64,000 nt of DNA from TMED14 sp038145075 (GTDB taxonomy: Bacteria > Bacteroidota > Bacteroidia > Flavobacteriales > Schleiferiaceae). The DNA lies in assembly GCA_038145075.1 (NCBI GenBank), contig JAYQOY010000001.1, positions 62,001-126,000 on the forward strand, read 5' to 3'. Below the pieces are notes generated by a model. That model was not told the origin of the DNA. It saw nothing but the letters and a program-made list of their open reading frames with translations, and made no database searches. The translations under genes were made by a program, and so were the position numbers. Below, piece after piece: positions 1 to 9,375 of this stretch; position 1 is the stretch's first letter; each line of letters opens with the position of its first letter.

Positions 1-656
1 TGTATCCGGGCATCAACATCAATGGCATTTCGAGCTTCCGTGGGATCTATACCTTCTACACCGACTACCACGCTACGGTGAATTTGCAGCGCGGTAAAAC
101 CAGCAACCTGCCCCTAGGTGGCTCACCCCGCGTGCTGAGCTACGATTGGACCGGGTTTGGTGGTAATCTCATCGTTAGTCCTTTGGAGAACTTCGAAGCC
201 GTGGGGCAGCGCCTCGTGGCTACCCTGCAAAGTGATACGTCGTGGATTTTGACGGCAGACCCCTCCCTACGGTTCCCTGCGCCCACGGGCGAAAGCAATG
301 CCTACAGCGGTTTGGCCATACTAGATACCGGGATTAGCCGTTTTGAAGTACATAGCATGGATCGCTACGTCTTACCTAAACAAAGCGCAAACGTATACGT
401 GGAACTCGATTACCGCTGTTCCACGCCAATCACGGTAGGCGTCATTGCGTACAGCCCAGGCCAAGTTCTTCAAATGCCCACGGCCACGCTCAACCCATCA
501 GCTTCCTGGAACCACGCCTACATCAACCTGATTTCGGAAGTATCTGGTGTGCCCGAGGCTACCGATTACCGCATTTGGCTGGGTGCTATCAAAGCCGGCA
601 ACGGCAAGTTGGATACCGTTCTAGTAGATAACGTTCGATTGGTGTACCGCCCATGA
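1..656 (+). CDS. Unrecognised beta-rich protein, 5' end outside window
   Basis: The frame is open from base 3 with no need for an internal start, so this is the C-terminal 217 residues of a gene that begins outside the window. The visible part is rich in beta-prone residues (Thr, Ser, Val, Tyr). It has one cysteine, no hydrophobic segment and no T9SS-type C-terminal signature. I recognise no motif; the composition suits a secreted or surface beta-sandwich domain, but that is inference. Its TGA overlaps the ATG of the next gene (ATGA at 653-656), so the two are probably translationally coupled. That suggests a role near exopolysaccharide or lipid-linked sugar synthesis. Confidence 0.6.
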   Translation, partial: YPGININGISSFRGIYTFYTDYHATVNLQRGKTSNLPLGGSPRVLSYDWTGFGGNLIVSPLENFEAVGQRLVATLQSDTSWILTADPSLRFPAPTGESNAYSGLAILDTGISRFEVHSMDRYVLPKQSANVYVELDYRCSTPITVGVIAYSPGQVLQMPTATLNPSASWNHAYINLISEVSGVPEATDYRIWLGAIKAGNGKLDTVLVDNVRLVYRP

Positions 657-2086
657 GCCCACGCAGCCCACGTCTCAATCGTATCGCCCACTTTTGGAGG
701 GCTCGGTACATTGCGTGGGATTTTAGCGGCGCCGTACTGGCCTATACCTTTCTTTACTTCCTGCGTAAAACCGTTTTGGAGCCCGAACGCTTCGGGCTCT
801 CCACGATGCCCTGGGATACGTTTTACAGCATGGGGGCGTTTTTAACTGGCCTCCTTTGGATTGGTTCTATGGGCATTGTGGGGCTTTACTTGCGTCCCCT
901 GCGCAAATCCCGACTTAAAGAGCTCAGCCGGTCGCTGCAGGTTTGGGCTGCTTTCAGCCTGTCGTATTTTATTCTGTTCCTGCTGGACGATTACGTAAAC
1001 GACTACAGCGGCTATTTTAAGAGTGGGGGGCTCTTTGCCGGCACCTTGCTGTTCTGGACGGTTTTGGGCCGAATCCTACTCGGCTATTACGTGCGCCACG
1101 CCATCAAACAGAAGAAATTGACCTTCCCCACCTTGCTGGTAGGGTCACGTGAAAGCCTGAAGACGCACCTCCCAGCCTTAAAGCGGCATGCGCACGAGGC
1201 CGGAGAGATTTTGGCGGGTTGGATCAACACCGAAAACGACGGAGACAAGCGCTCCTTGGATGATTTGCCTATGCTCGGCCTCTCTGCTGAGTTGCCCATG
1301 TGGGTGGAGCGCTTGCACGTGGAAGACTGCATCTTGGCGCTACCCGCCCAGCAGCACGACCGACTGACACCATTGGTGCTGGATCTAGAAATGCTGGGCG
1401 CCCGAATCTTCATGGTGCCCGATACCTACGGAATTTTATCCGGCATGGTGGGAATAGACGAGCATGGGGTGCCCTTAATGGAGTGGCATTTGGACCCCAT
1501 GGATCCTTGGCAGCGCAACACCAAGCGCTTAGCCGACTTTGCACTCAGCGGCTTGGCCTTGTTGCTTCTCAGCCCTTTATTGTTGGTCCTGGGCCTATTG
1601 GTCATGAAGGACGGCGGTCCGGCGTTTTACTGGCAAGAGCGTTTGGGCCGAAAAGCGAAGCCCTTTAAAATCGTCAAATTCCGCTCCATGAGTGTACATG
1701 CCGAACAAGCTGGGCCTCAATTGAGCAGCGAAGAAGATCCGCGCATCACGCCCATTGGTCGCATTCTTCGCAAATACCGTTTGGACGAACTCCCACAGTT
1801 CTGGAATGTCTTCATCGGCGATATGAGCTTAGTGGGCCCCCGCCCTGAACGCGCCTTTTTTGCCGAGCAAATCCTTGAAAAAGCGCCTCAGTACCGCCAT
1901 ATCTACAAAGTCCAGCCAGGCATAACCAGCTGGGGCATGGTGCGCTACGGCTACGCCAGCACGGTGGACCAAATGATTCGTCGTATGGAATACGACTTGG
2001 TCTACATCGAAAACATGTCTCTCTTCAACGATATAAAGGTGGGGATTTACACGGTTTGGACCGTGATCCAAGGCCGAGGGAAGTGA
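653..2086 (+). CDS. Exopolysaccharide polyprenyl-phosphate sugar transferase (WcaJ/PssY-like)
   Basis: This initiating glycosylphosphotransferase moves a sugar-1-phosphate from a UDP-sugar onto undecaprenyl phosphate at the inner membrane, the first step of capsule, O-antigen or exopolysaccharide units. The 477 residues show four hydrophobic segments in the N-terminal third (about 23-42, 57-80, 96-115, 126-147), a soluble middle domain, another membrane segment near 292-317, and then the bacterial sugar transferase domain. Family motifs are visible: KFRSM near 342, LDELPQ near 378 and GPRPER near 395. Length and order fit the large five-segment subclass. The sugar substrate cannot be read from sequence. 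The gene overlaps the upstream gene by four bases. Confidence 0.9.
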   Translation: MSPRSPRLNRIAHFWRARYIAWDFSGAVLAYTFLYFLRKTVLEPERFGLSTMPWDTFYSMGAFLTGLLWIGSMGIVGLYLRPLRKSRLKELSRSLQVWAAFSLSYFILFLLDDYVNDYSGYFKSGGLFAGTLLFWTVLGRILLGYYVRHAIKQKKLTFPTLLVGSRESLKTHLPALKRHAHEAGEILAGWINTENDGDKRSLDDLPMLGLSAELPMWVERLHVEDCILALPAQQHDRLTPLVLDLEMLGARIFMVPDTYGILSGMVGIDEHGVPLMEWHLDPMDPWQRNTKRLADFALSGLALLLLSPLLLVLGLLVMKDGGPAFYWQERLGRKAKPFKIVKFRSMSVHAEQAGPQLSSEEDPRITPIGRILRKYRLDELPQFWNVFIGDMSLVGPRPERAFFAEQILEKAPQYRHIYKVQPGITSWGMVRYGYASTVDQMIRRMEYDLVYIENMSLFNDIKVGIYTVWTVIQGRGK

Positions 2087-2108
2087 TTGCTGCCCTATCT
2101 TTCGGGCT

Positions 2109-2993
2109 ATGAAAAACTGCACTGTTTTAGGGGCGGGAACGATGGGAAATGGCATTGCGCACGTCTTTGCCACCAGCGGCTACTCCGTTACCCTCTTCGA
2201 TATCGCTCAACCCGCCTTGGACAGGGCCTTGGGCACCATCCAGAAGAATCTCGACCGTCAGGTGTCCAAAGAACTCTTGACCGCTTCGGAAGCCGAAGCT
2301 GCCCTGGGCCGTATCACCCCTTCCTTGGACCTGGCTTCCGCCGTTTCTCAAGCAGACATCGTCGTGGAAGCGGCCACGGAGCGCGAGGACCTCAAACTTC
2401 AAATCTTCCGCGACTTAGACACTCTTGCGCCAGCAGGCTGTATTCTGGCGAGCAATACCTCGTCCATCTCCATTGGCAAGATTGCGGCGGTCACCAAACG
2501 TCCCGAGGTCGTTATTGGCATGCACTTCATGAATCCCGTACCGGTCATGAAGCTGGTGGAAATCATTTGCGGCTACAAAACCTCAGAAGCCACCACCCAA
2601 GCGGTGATTGCGCTTTCCGAAGCGCTGAACAAGATACCCATCTCTTGCAACGACTACCCTGGATTTGTAGCCAACCGAATCCTCATGCCCATGATCAACG
2701 AAGCAGTGGAGGCTCTACAAACGGGAGTCGCAGGTGTCGCGGAAATTGACGGCATCATGAAGCTCGGCATGGCCCACCCCATGGGCCCCTTGCAGTTGGC
2801 GGACTTCATTGGTTTGGATGTCTGTTTGAGCATTCTTCGCGTCCTCCACGATGGTTTGGGCCAGCCTAAGTACGCCCCTAACCCCCTTCTCGTCAACCTC
2901 GTGACCGCAGGTGACCTAGGCGTGAAGTCTGGACGTGGATTTTACGACTACTCGGGCGGTTTAAAGGATGCCCCCGTCGCCTACAAACGTTAA
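2109..2993 (+). CDS. hbd: 3-hydroxybutyryl-CoA / 3-hydroxyacyl-CoA dehydrogenase
   Basis: The 294-residue protein is an NAD-dependent 3-hydroxyacyl-CoA dehydrogenase that interconverts 3-hydroxyacyl-CoA and 3-oxoacyl-CoA in the cytoplasm. The N-terminal Rossmann motif GAGTMGNGIA is at residues 8-17, the family motif HFMNPVP lies near residue 140, and the C-terminal helical domain contains a DFIGLD segment. The length is that of the stand-alone enzyme, without a fused enoyl-CoA hydratase. It probably serves fatty-acid oxidation, alongside the acyl-CoA dehydrogenase at 36475-37626; a biosynthetic butyryl role is less likely here. A weak -7 box (TATCTTTC, 2096-2103) ends five bases before the ATG, suggesting a leaderless mRNA. 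Confidence 0.9.
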   Translation: MKNCTVLGAGTMGNGIAHVFATSGYSVTLFDIAQPALDRALGTIQKNLDRQVSKELLTASEAEAALGRITPSLDLASAVSQADIVVEAATEREDLKLQIFRDLDTLAPAGCILASNTSSISIGKIAAVTKRPEVVIGMHFMNPVPVMKLVEIICGYKTSEATTQAVIALSEALNKIPISCNDYPGFVANRILMPMINEAVEALQTGVAGVAEIDGIMKLGMAHPMGPLQLADFIGLDVCLSILRVLHDGLGQPKYAPNPLLVNLVTAGDLGVKSGRGFYDYSGGLKDAPVAYKR

Positions 2994-3012
2994 TTAGTTA
3001 ATTTATCCAACA

Positions 3013-4191
3013 ATGAATAAAACCATTATTTTCAGTGCTTTAGCTATTTCGGCTTTCAGCATGACCGCCCAGGTCAACTTGATCAACAAGGTGGCAGGCA
3101 ATGGCGCCACCGATGGCGCCACGTTTGAATTTAAAACCCTGGTAGATCTGGAAGCTACTTCGGTGAAGAACCAAGGCTCAACCGGCACGTGCTGGTCCTA
3201 CTCTACCACCGGCTTCATTGAGTCTGAGCTGATCCGCATGGGCAAGCCCGTCATGGACTTGTCCGAGATGTACACGGTGCGCAAAGTCTACCAAGACAAG
3301 GCTGATCGCTACGTTCGTCTACACGGCTACCTCAACTTCGCCCAAGGCGGCGCTATGCCCGACATGCTCTACGTTATCAAGCATTACGGGGCCGTTCCTC
3401 AAGAGGCCTATGCGGGCCTCAACTACGGCAAGGACTACAACGACCACGATGAGCTGGAAGCATCCTTGAAGGGGATTGTAGATGCGGTGGTGAACAAGAA
3501 TTCGGGCACGCTGACTCCTGTGTGGAAGCAAGGCTTTACAGGCGTTTTGGATGCCTACTTGGGCGAGGAACCCAGCATGTTCAAGTACAACGGCAAGTCC
3601 TACACCCCACGCACCTTTGCGGACCAAGTCTTGGGCATTAATCCCGACGACTACGTGCAGCTCACCTCCTACACGCACCACCCCTTCCAATCGTGGTTTG
3701 CCATCGAAGTACCCGACAACTGGACTTGGGGCCTCTCCTACAACGTTCCTTTGGACGACATGATGGCCACCATTGACCACGCCTTGGAAAACGGCTACAC
3801 CATTGCGTGGGCCACCGACGTGTCTGAAAAGGGCTTCTCCCTCAAGAATGGCGTTGCGGTTCTTCCTGCTAAGCCCTGGAGCAAGATGAGCGACGAAGAA
3901 AAGAGCAACGTTTACACTGGCCCACACGAGGAAATGGTGGTGACGCAAGAACTTCGCCAAATCGCCTACGACAACTACGAGTCTACGGACGACCACGGTA
4001 TGCAGATCGTGGGCAAAGTGGCCGATCAGAACGGAGGCATTTACTACATCGTCAAGAACTCTTGGGGTGAGCGCGAGAATCCTTACCGCAGCGGCTATAT
4101 ATACGCCTCCGAAGCGTTTGTGCGCTACAAGACCTTGTCCATCCTCTTGCACAAGGACGGCGTACCCAAGAAAATAGCGAAGGGTATGTAA
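3013..4191 (+). CDS. Secreted C1-family (bleomycin hydrolase/PepC-like) cysteine peptidase
   Basis: This papain-fold peptidase of 392 residues has a short Sec signal peptide (about residues 1-19, ending SMTAQ). The catalytic cysteine is C60 in QGSTGTCWSYS. The histidine is H328 in DDHGMQIVG and the asparagine N349 in VKNSWGE, the order expected of family C1B. It resembles cytoplasmic PepC/bleomycin hydrolase, but the signal peptide suggests export to the periplasm or surface. It lies 19 bases after the dehydrogenase gene. Its stop codon directly abuts the convergent argS stop (4191/4192), leaving no room for a terminator. Confidence 0.88.
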   Translation: MNKTIIFSALAISAFSMTAQVNLINKVAGNGATDGATFEFKTLVDLEATSVKNQGSTGTCWSYSTTGFIESELIRMGKPVMDLSEMYTVRKVYQDKADRYVRLHGYLNFAQGGAMPDMLYVIKHYGAVPQEAYAGLNYGKDYNDHDELEASLKGIVDAVVNKNSGTLTPVWKQGFTGVLDAYLGEEPSMFKYNGKSYTPRTFADQVLGINPDDYVQLTSYTHHPFQSWFAIEVPDNWTWGLSYNVPLDDMMATIDHALENGYTIAWATDVSEKGFSLKNGVAVLPAKPWSKMSDEEKSNVYTGPHEEMVVTQELRQIAYDNYESTDDHGMQIVGKVADQNGGIYYIVKNSWGERENPYRSGYIYASEAFVRYKTLSILLHKDGVPKKIAKGM

Positions 4192-5961
4192 TTACATCTG
4201 CTCAGGTGCTGCAATTCCCAGCAAGGAAAGGCCGCGCTTGAGCACTCCCGCCACTTGACGGGAAAGATCCACACGGAACGCCGCTTTTTGCGGCGTTTCT
4301 GCGTTTAGGACCGAATGTACCTGGTAAAATCCGTTGTAGCCTTTGGCCACGTCGTAGAGGTAGCTCGCCACAGCACTTGGATTTTGATCCGCGGCAGCGT
4401 GGTCAATGACAGATGGGAACTTGCCCAAAATTTTGATGAGCTCCCGCTCCTTGGCTTCTAAGGCTACGTCGTCCCAGCTCCAGGCGCCCACCTCACCTGC
4501 TTTGCGGAGAATGGATTTAATTCGGGCATGCGTGTACTGCAAGAAAGGACCGGTATTGCCATTGAAGTCGATGGATTCTTCGGGATTGAAGACCATGCGC
4601 TTTTTAGGATCCACCTTCAGAATGAAGTATTTCAGCGCTCCATGCCCCAAGGTCTTGTAGAGGTCCGCCTGCTCCGAAGCGGATAGCCCGTCTACTTTGC
4701 CCAATTCTTCGGACAAACGCTTGGCCGTGGCTTCCATTTCGTCGAGCAGGTCGTCCGCGTCGACTACGGTGCCTTCGCGGGATTTCATTCGGCCCGAAGG
4801 CAAATCCACCATGCCGTAGGACAGATGGCTGAGCTTGTCTGCCCAACTGTAGCCCAACTTGCTCAAAATCAAAAAGAGCACCTTGAAGTGGTAGTCCTGC
4901 TCGTTGCCCACCACATAGGTCAAGGAATCCATGTTGAAATCCGCAAAGCGCTGAATGGCGGTGCCGATGTCCTGGGTCATGTAGACGCTGGTACCGTCCT
5001 TGCGGAGCACCAATTTCTCGTCTAAGCCATCGCCGGTGAGGTCAATCCAGACAGAGCCGTCTTCCCGGCGGTAAAAAACGCCTTTTGCCAAGCCCTCCTC
5101 TACGTCCTTCTTGCCGAGCAGGTAGGTGTTGGATTCGTAGTAGTTCTTGTCAAAGGCAACGCCTAGGCGTGCATAGGTCGCATTAAAACCCGCATAGACC
5201 CACTCGTTCATTTGATTCCAAAGTGCGAGCACGGCTGCATCGCCAGCTTCCCAGTCTTGCAGCATTTTTTGGACCGCTCGCATGCAGGGAGCCTGCGCTT
5301 TGGCATCTTCGGGGGTCAGCCCCGCAGCAACACCTTCTTCGGTTTCCTTTTTGAGCTGCTGATCAAAGCGGACATAGTACTTGCCCACCAAGTGATCGCC
5401 TTTGAGACCGGTAGTCTCGGGGGTTTCTCCGTTTCCAAACTGCTGCCACGCGTACATGCTTTTGCAAATGTGCACGCCTCGGTCATTGATGATTTGTACT
5501 TGCACCACGGGTTTCCCGGTAGCTTGAATGATCTGCGCCACCGAATAGCCCAAAAGGTTGTTTCGGATATGCCCTAAGTGCAGGGGCTTGTTGGTATTGG
5601 GGGAGGAATATTCCACCATGGCGGCCGCTTGTTGGGCATCCACGGGCCGAATGCCCCAATGCGCATCCGCTTGGATGGCGTCAAACGTAGCTTGAACGGG
5701 AGCGTCGCTCATTGAAATGTTCAAGAAGCCCTTGACCACATTGTAGCCCGATACGGCTTCCACCCGGGCTTGAAGCTCCGCGCCAATGGCGTTGGCGGTG
5801 GCGTCGGGGGCCATTCGGCTCGCTTTCAGGTAGGGAAAAACGACCAAGGTGAGGTCGCCCTCAAACTCCTTTCGGGTCTCCTGCAAATCCATAGGAGCAC
5901 CTTCCAGGCCAAACAAATCTTTTAGAATGTCCGCAAGGGCGGATTCCAGCAACGTATTCAT
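4192..5961 (-). CDS. argS: Arginine--tRNA ligase
   Basis: The 589-residue class I aminoacyl-tRNA synthetase charges tRNA-Arg. The N-terminal additional domain (about 1-110) is followed by the HIGH-equivalent HLGH at residues 128-131 within SSPNTNKPLHLGH. A GRMKSREGTVV segment sits where ArgRS carries its degenerate KMSKS loop. The C-terminal DALR anticodon-binding domain includes a QYTHARIKSI motif. Length matches the family. The gene lies six bases downstream of the arginase gene on the same strand, so the two are probably co-transcribed. Confidence 0.97.
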   Translation of the reverse strand: MNTLLESALADILKDLFGLEGAPMDLQETRKEFEGDLTLVVFPYLKASRMAPDATANAIGAELQARVEAVSGYNVVKGFLNISMSDAPVQATFDAIQADAHWGIRPVDAQQAAAMVEYSSPNTNKPLHLGHIRNNLLGYSVAQIIQATGKPVVQVQIINDRGVHICKSMYAWQQFGNGETPETTGLKGDHLVGKYYVRFDQQLKKETEEGVAAGLTPEDAKAQAPCMRAVQKMLQDWEAGDAAVLALWNQMNEWVYAGFNATYARLGVAFDKNYYESNTYLLGKKDVEEGLAKGVFYRREDGSVWIDLTGDGLDEKLVLRKDGTSVYMTQDIGTAIQRFADFNMDSLTYVVGNEQDYHFKVLFLILSKLGYSWADKLSHLSYGMVDLPSGRMKSREGTVVDADDLLDEMEATAKRLSEELGKVDGLSASEQADLYKTLGHGALKYFILKVDPKKRMVFNPEESIDFNGNTGPFLQYTHARIKSILRKAGEVGAWSWDDVALEAKERELIKILGKFPSVIDHAAADQNPSAVASYLYDVAKGYNGFYQVHSVLNAETPQKAAFRVDLSRQVAGVLKRGLSLLGIAAPEQM

Positions 5962-5967
5962 GAGCGG

Positions 5968-6924
5968 TTAAAAAGAGCCTCGAAGGCCAAGACGTTCTTG
6001 CAAGCGGTAAACGGTACTTTGGAGTAGGGTGAAGGCCGCTGTCCCCATCGCATTGCCGCCCTTGTCGAGCAGCGGATTGATTTCGGTGAACTCCATGCAC
6101 ATGACTTTGGGTTCATCGGCAAAGAGCTCAAGCAGGCCACGTGCTTCTTCAAGCGTGAACCCACCAGGCACAGGGGTTCCTGTGCCCTCGGAGATACTGG
6201 GATCCATGCTGTCTACGTCAAAGGAGATGTAGACCATGTCGCATTTGGACAATTGCTCCATCACCTCGTGCACAATGGCTTTGAGGCCTTTTTTTCGGAC
6301 CTCGGGTACGCGGTGCACGCGCATGTCGTTTTCTTGAATGAGGTGATCTTCCGGCTCTTCGGTGGAGCGCAGGCCGATAAAGGCCACATCCGAAGGCTTC
6401 ACCCGCTGGGGATGTCCCTTGAGCTTTTGCCACGCATCGAGGGTGACAGGGCTTGGGTCGTTGATTTTGCAGGCCACATTGTCAGCACCAATCGCCGTCG
6501 CTAGGGGCATGCCGTGCATATTGCCCGAAGGAGAGGTGAACGGAGAGTGCAGATCGGCATGCGCGTCAATCCAAACGACGCCCAGGCGACTCAGCGGGTA
6601 GGCTTGTTTGATCCCCGCAATGGTTCCTCCCGCGTTGGAATGGTCCCCTGAAATCACAATAGGAAAATGCGAATCGTCTAAGGTCTCGGCTACAACCGCA
6701 GAAATTCGGCGGTACATGCGCACAATGCCCCGAATGCGTTTGCCGTAGGGAGATTCTGGGTGGCGGTAGAGCAGCGCGTTGTTGGTTTGAACCTTGCGAG
6801 GCGCTAAACTCCGAAAGAACTTTGGCTGCAGGTGAAAGGAAGCGCCTCGAATAGCTGCATAGCCCAAGCTGGAGCCCCGTGTGCCGGCACCCAATTCAGA
6901 CATTGCAGTAATCAACTGTAACAT
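5968..6924 (-). CDS. rocF: Arginase (ureohydrolase family)
   Basis: This manganese-dependent ureohydrolase is predicted to hydrolyse arginine to ornithine and urea. The metal ligands are in GDHSNAGG, DAHAD and SFDVDSMDP, followed by the family motif GTGTPVPGGFT. Agmatinase or formiminoglutamase remain possible because specificity is not fixed by these motifs, but the N-terminal GAGTRGSSLG is arginase-like. I chose the ATG at 6924 (318 residues) because a perfect TACCTTTG box on this strand (6938-6931) ends six bases before it. A second ATG at 6903 would give 311 residues. The gene is transcribed with argS. Confidence 0.85.
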   Translation of the reverse strand: MLQLITAMSELGAGTRGSSLGYAAIRGASFHLQPKFFRSLAPRKVQTNNALLYRHPESPYGKRIRGIVRMYRRISAVVAETLDDSHFPIVISGDHSNAGGTIAGIKQAYPLSRLGVVWIDAHADLHSPFTSPSGNMHGMPLATAIGADNVACKINDPSPVTLDAWQKLKGHPQRVKPSDVAFIGLRSTEEPEDHLIQENDMRVHRVPEVRKKGLKAIVHEVMEQLSKCDMVYISFDVDSMDPSISEGTGTPVPGGFTLEEARGLLELFADEPKVMCMEFTEINPLLDKGGNAMGTAAFTLLQSTVYRLQERLGLRGSF

Positions 6925-6930
6925 ATGGAG

Positions 6931-6938
6931 CAAAGGTA
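6931..6938 (-). promoter_or_regulatory. -7 promoter box TACCTTTG for arginase-argS
   Basis: This is a perfect match to the Bacteroidota -7 consensus TAnnTTTG on the minus strand. It ends six bases before the ATG at 6924, so transcription should begin at or next to the start codon. It faces a second identical box at 6949-6956, ten bases away, which serves ftsK. Confidence 0.6.
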
Positions 6939-6948
6939 GGAATTGGCC

Positions 6949-6956
6949 TACCTTTG
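6949..6956 (+). promoter_or_regulatory. -7 promoter box TACCTTTG for ftsK
   Basis: A perfect TAnnTTTG match lies 18 bases upstream of the ftsK ATG at 6975, giving a predicted leader of about a dozen bases. Together with the minus-strand copy at 6931-6938 it forms an inverted repeat (CAAAGGTAGG ... CCTACCTTTG), so the two polymerases must compete for overlapping DNA. Confidence 0.6.
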
Positions 6957-6974
6957 AATGGTACGTTTCTTTCC

Positions 6975-9371
6975 ATGGCTAAAAAGCGCAACACACCCTC
7001 CTCGTCGTCCTTCATGCAATCGCTGCAATCCTTTCGCAGCGAACTGAGTTCTAACAAGTCGCTGCACGCAGTTTTTGGCATTGCCTTACTCTTTCTAACG
7101 GGATTTTCTTTGTTGGCGAGTGTCTCGTCTTTGGTTTCATGGACGGCCGATTTTAGTCAGTTTGAAGGCACGTTTGGGGACATTCTCTTGGATCCAAATG
7201 TTAAAATGGCCAATATCTTCGGCAAACTCGGAGCAGCGGTGGGTTTTTATTTAACCGTGAAGAGCTTTGGCTGGGTCTTCATTCTTCCCTTGCTTTGGTT
7301 GATCCAACTTAGCCTCAAATGGGGCTTAGGGCTGACCTTCAAGCCCTGGACCTGGCTGCGTCGCTTCTTGCTGTGGACCTTGCTTTTAAGCAGCTTTACG
7401 GGCTTACTTCCCTTGGAATTGAGCGATGCCGTAGTCGGAAATTTGGGGCATGGTCTCGCGTTTTGGGGGACGTCTTTCTTGGGGACGGCTGGTGCTTGGC
7501 TGGCATGGGTAAGCCTTACCGGCGGCCATGTGGTTTGGTTGTTTAAAATGACCCCCCAGACGTGGCGTCGTCCCGCTGAGGACAAGGCCCCTTGGGACGA
7601 GGATGCTTCACAAGAGGATGACCTAGACCCCATTCCAGATGAGCCCAGCGAAGCTGTGGAGTGGGATTTGGACGAAGAAGGCGAAGATGAGGACACCGCA
7701 TTCTTGGATGATTTGGATCTGCCTGTGGTAGATCCAGCTGGAGAGCCAGAAGCAGCAACCCCTACCCTGGAATCTCTAGGTCTGGAGGAAATGGAACCCA
7801 TTGCCGTTACCAGCGATGTGGCTGAAGAATCCGAAGAAGCCCCTGCCAAGGGATCTTTGGCGACTTCCTTTGATCCGCGTGCAGACCTTTCGCGCTATCA
7901 ATTCCCCAAGTTGAGCCTTCTGGCTGAAATTCCCCAGGGCCAAGGCAAGGTGGACGCCGAAGAACTCGAAGCCAACAAAGAGCGCATCATCGAAACCCTG
8001 CGCAACTACAAGATTGAAATCTCCAAAATCAAAGCAGCCGTGGGTCCTACGGTCACGCTGTACGAGATTGTGCCAGAGGCGGGCGTTCGGATTTCCAAGA
8101 TTAAAAGCTTGGAAGACGATATCGCATTGAGTCTGAGTGCGTTGGGTATCCGCATCATTGCACCCATTCCTGGCCGCGGCACCATTGGTATTGAAGTCCC
8201 CAACCGCAGTCCCCAAATGGTGAGCATGAAGGCGGTCCTGGCCTCGGAGAAATTCCAGAACACCACGATGGACCTTCCTGTGGCGTTGGGCAAGACCATT
8301 AGCAACGAGGTTTTTGTGGCGGATTTGGCCAAGATGCCCCACTTGCTCATGGCGGGTGCTACGGGCCAAGGCAAGTCGGTAGGTCTGAACGCCCTGCTGG
8401 CCTCCATCCTCTACAAGAAGCACCCTTCGGAAGTGAAGTTTGTCCTCGTAGACCCCAAGAAAGTAGAATTGACGCTCTACAACAAGATTGAGCGCCACTT
8501 CCTGGCCAAACTTCCGGACACGGACGAGGCCATCATTACGGATACCACCAAGGTCATTCACACGCTGAATTCGTTGTGTATCGAAATGGACGACCGCTAC
8601 GAGCTGTTGAAGGATGCCATGGTTCGCAACATCAAGGAGTACAACCAGAAATTTGTCAGCCGCAAGCTCAACCCGGAAGAAGGCCACCGCTACCTCCCCT
8701 ACATTGTTCTAGTCATCGACGAGTTTGCCGACCTCATTATGACCGCCGGCAAGGAGGTGGAAACGCCTATTGCGCGTTTGGCCCAGCTGGCGCGCGCCAT
8801 TGGTATTCACCTGATCATTGCTACGCAGCGTCCGTCGGTTAACGTCATTACCGGTATCATCAAGGCCAACTTCCCGGCCCGAATTGCCTTCAAAGTCTCG
8901 GCCAAAATTGACTCGCGTACCATTTTGGACGCTGGCGGCGCAGAGCAACTGATCGGCAAGGGGGACATGCTTTTCTCCGCAGGCAACGATTTAATCCGTT
9001 TGCAATGTGCCTTCTTGGACACTCCTGAGGTGGAGGATGTGTGTGAATTTATTGGTTCGCAACAGGCCTACCCCGACGCTTATGCCTTGCCCGAATACTC
9101 CGGCGAGGATTCTTCGGGTGGCGGAGGTGGCAACTACAGCGCAGACGAGCGCGACGCCCTCTTCGTGGAAGCCGCCCGCATTGTAGTGCAGAACCAACAA
9201 GGTTCGGCATCCCTTTTGCAACGCAAGCTGAAACTGGGCTACAACCGCGCAGGCCGCCTTATCGACCAATTGGAAGATGCGGGCATCCTCGGACCTTTTG
9301 AAGGCTCTAAAGCGCGCCAAGTCCTCATTCAAGATGAACACCATTTGATGGAACGCCTTAACGGCAACTAA
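6975..9371 (+). CDS. ftsK: DNA translocase FtsK/SpoIIIE
   Basis: This septal DNA pump (798 residues) couples chromosome segregation to division. The N-terminal membrane domain has four hydrophobic segments within about residues 30-190. It is followed by an acidic linker (about 200-290), an alpha domain, the motor with Walker A GATGQGKS near residue 460 and Walker B LVIDEFADL, and the C-terminal gamma winged helix. I start at ATG 6975 (MAKKRN) rather than the in-frame TTG at 6954, because the -7 box at 6949-6956 overlaps that TTG. The gene heads a run through lolA, lptF/G, two glycosyltransferases and ribB with gaps of nine bases or less or overlaps. Confidence 0.96.
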   Translation: MAKKRNTPSSSSFMQSLQSFRSELSSNKSLHAVFGIALLFLTGFSLLASVSSLVSWTADFSQFEGTFGDILLDPNVKMANIFGKLGAAVGFYLTVKSFGWVFILPLLWLIQLSLKWGLGLTFKPWTWLRRFLLWTLLLSSFTGLLPLELSDAVVGNLGHGLAFWGTSFLGTAGAWLAWVSLTGGHVVWLFKMTPQTWRRPAEDKAPWDEDASQEDDLDPIPDEPSEAVEWDLDEEGEDEDTAFLDDLDLPVVDPAGEPEAATPTLESLGLEEMEPIAVTSDVAEESEEAPAKGSLATSFDPRADLSRYQFPKLSLLAEIPQGQGKVDAEELEANKERIIETLRNYKIEISKIKAAVGPTVTLYEIVPEAGVRISKIKSLEDDIALSLSALGIRIIAPIPGRGTIGIEVPNRSPQMVSMKAVLASEKFQNTTMDLPVALGKTISNEVFVADLAKMPHLLMAGATGQGKSVGLNALLASILYKKHPSEVKFVLVDPKKVELTLYNKIERHFLAKLPDTDEAIITDTTKVIHTLNSLCIEMDDRYELLKDAMVRNIKEYNQKFVSRKLNPEEGHRYLPYIVLVIDEFADLIMTAGKEVETPIARLAQLARAIGIHLIIATQRPSVNVITGIIKANFPARIAFKVSAKIDSRTILDAGGAEQLIGKGDMLFSAGNDLIRLQCAFLDTPEVEDVCEFIGSQQAYPDAYALPEYSGEDSSGGGGGNYSADERDALFVEAARIVVQNQQGSASLLQRKLKLGYNRAGRLIDQLEDAGILGPFEGSKARQVLIQDEHHLMERLNGN

Positions 9372-9375
9372 GATT

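Noticed and set aside
3319..4152. Long open frame (277 codons) antisense to the C1 peptidase
   Set aside because: It lies wholly opposite a gene with intact catalytic motifs, shows no family motif and has the composition of a mirrored frame; G+C-rich codon bias creates such shadows.
7776..8687. 303-codon open frame antisense to ftsK
   Set aside because: Opposite the conserved FtsK motor domain, no recognisable motif, no promoter box or plausible start context.
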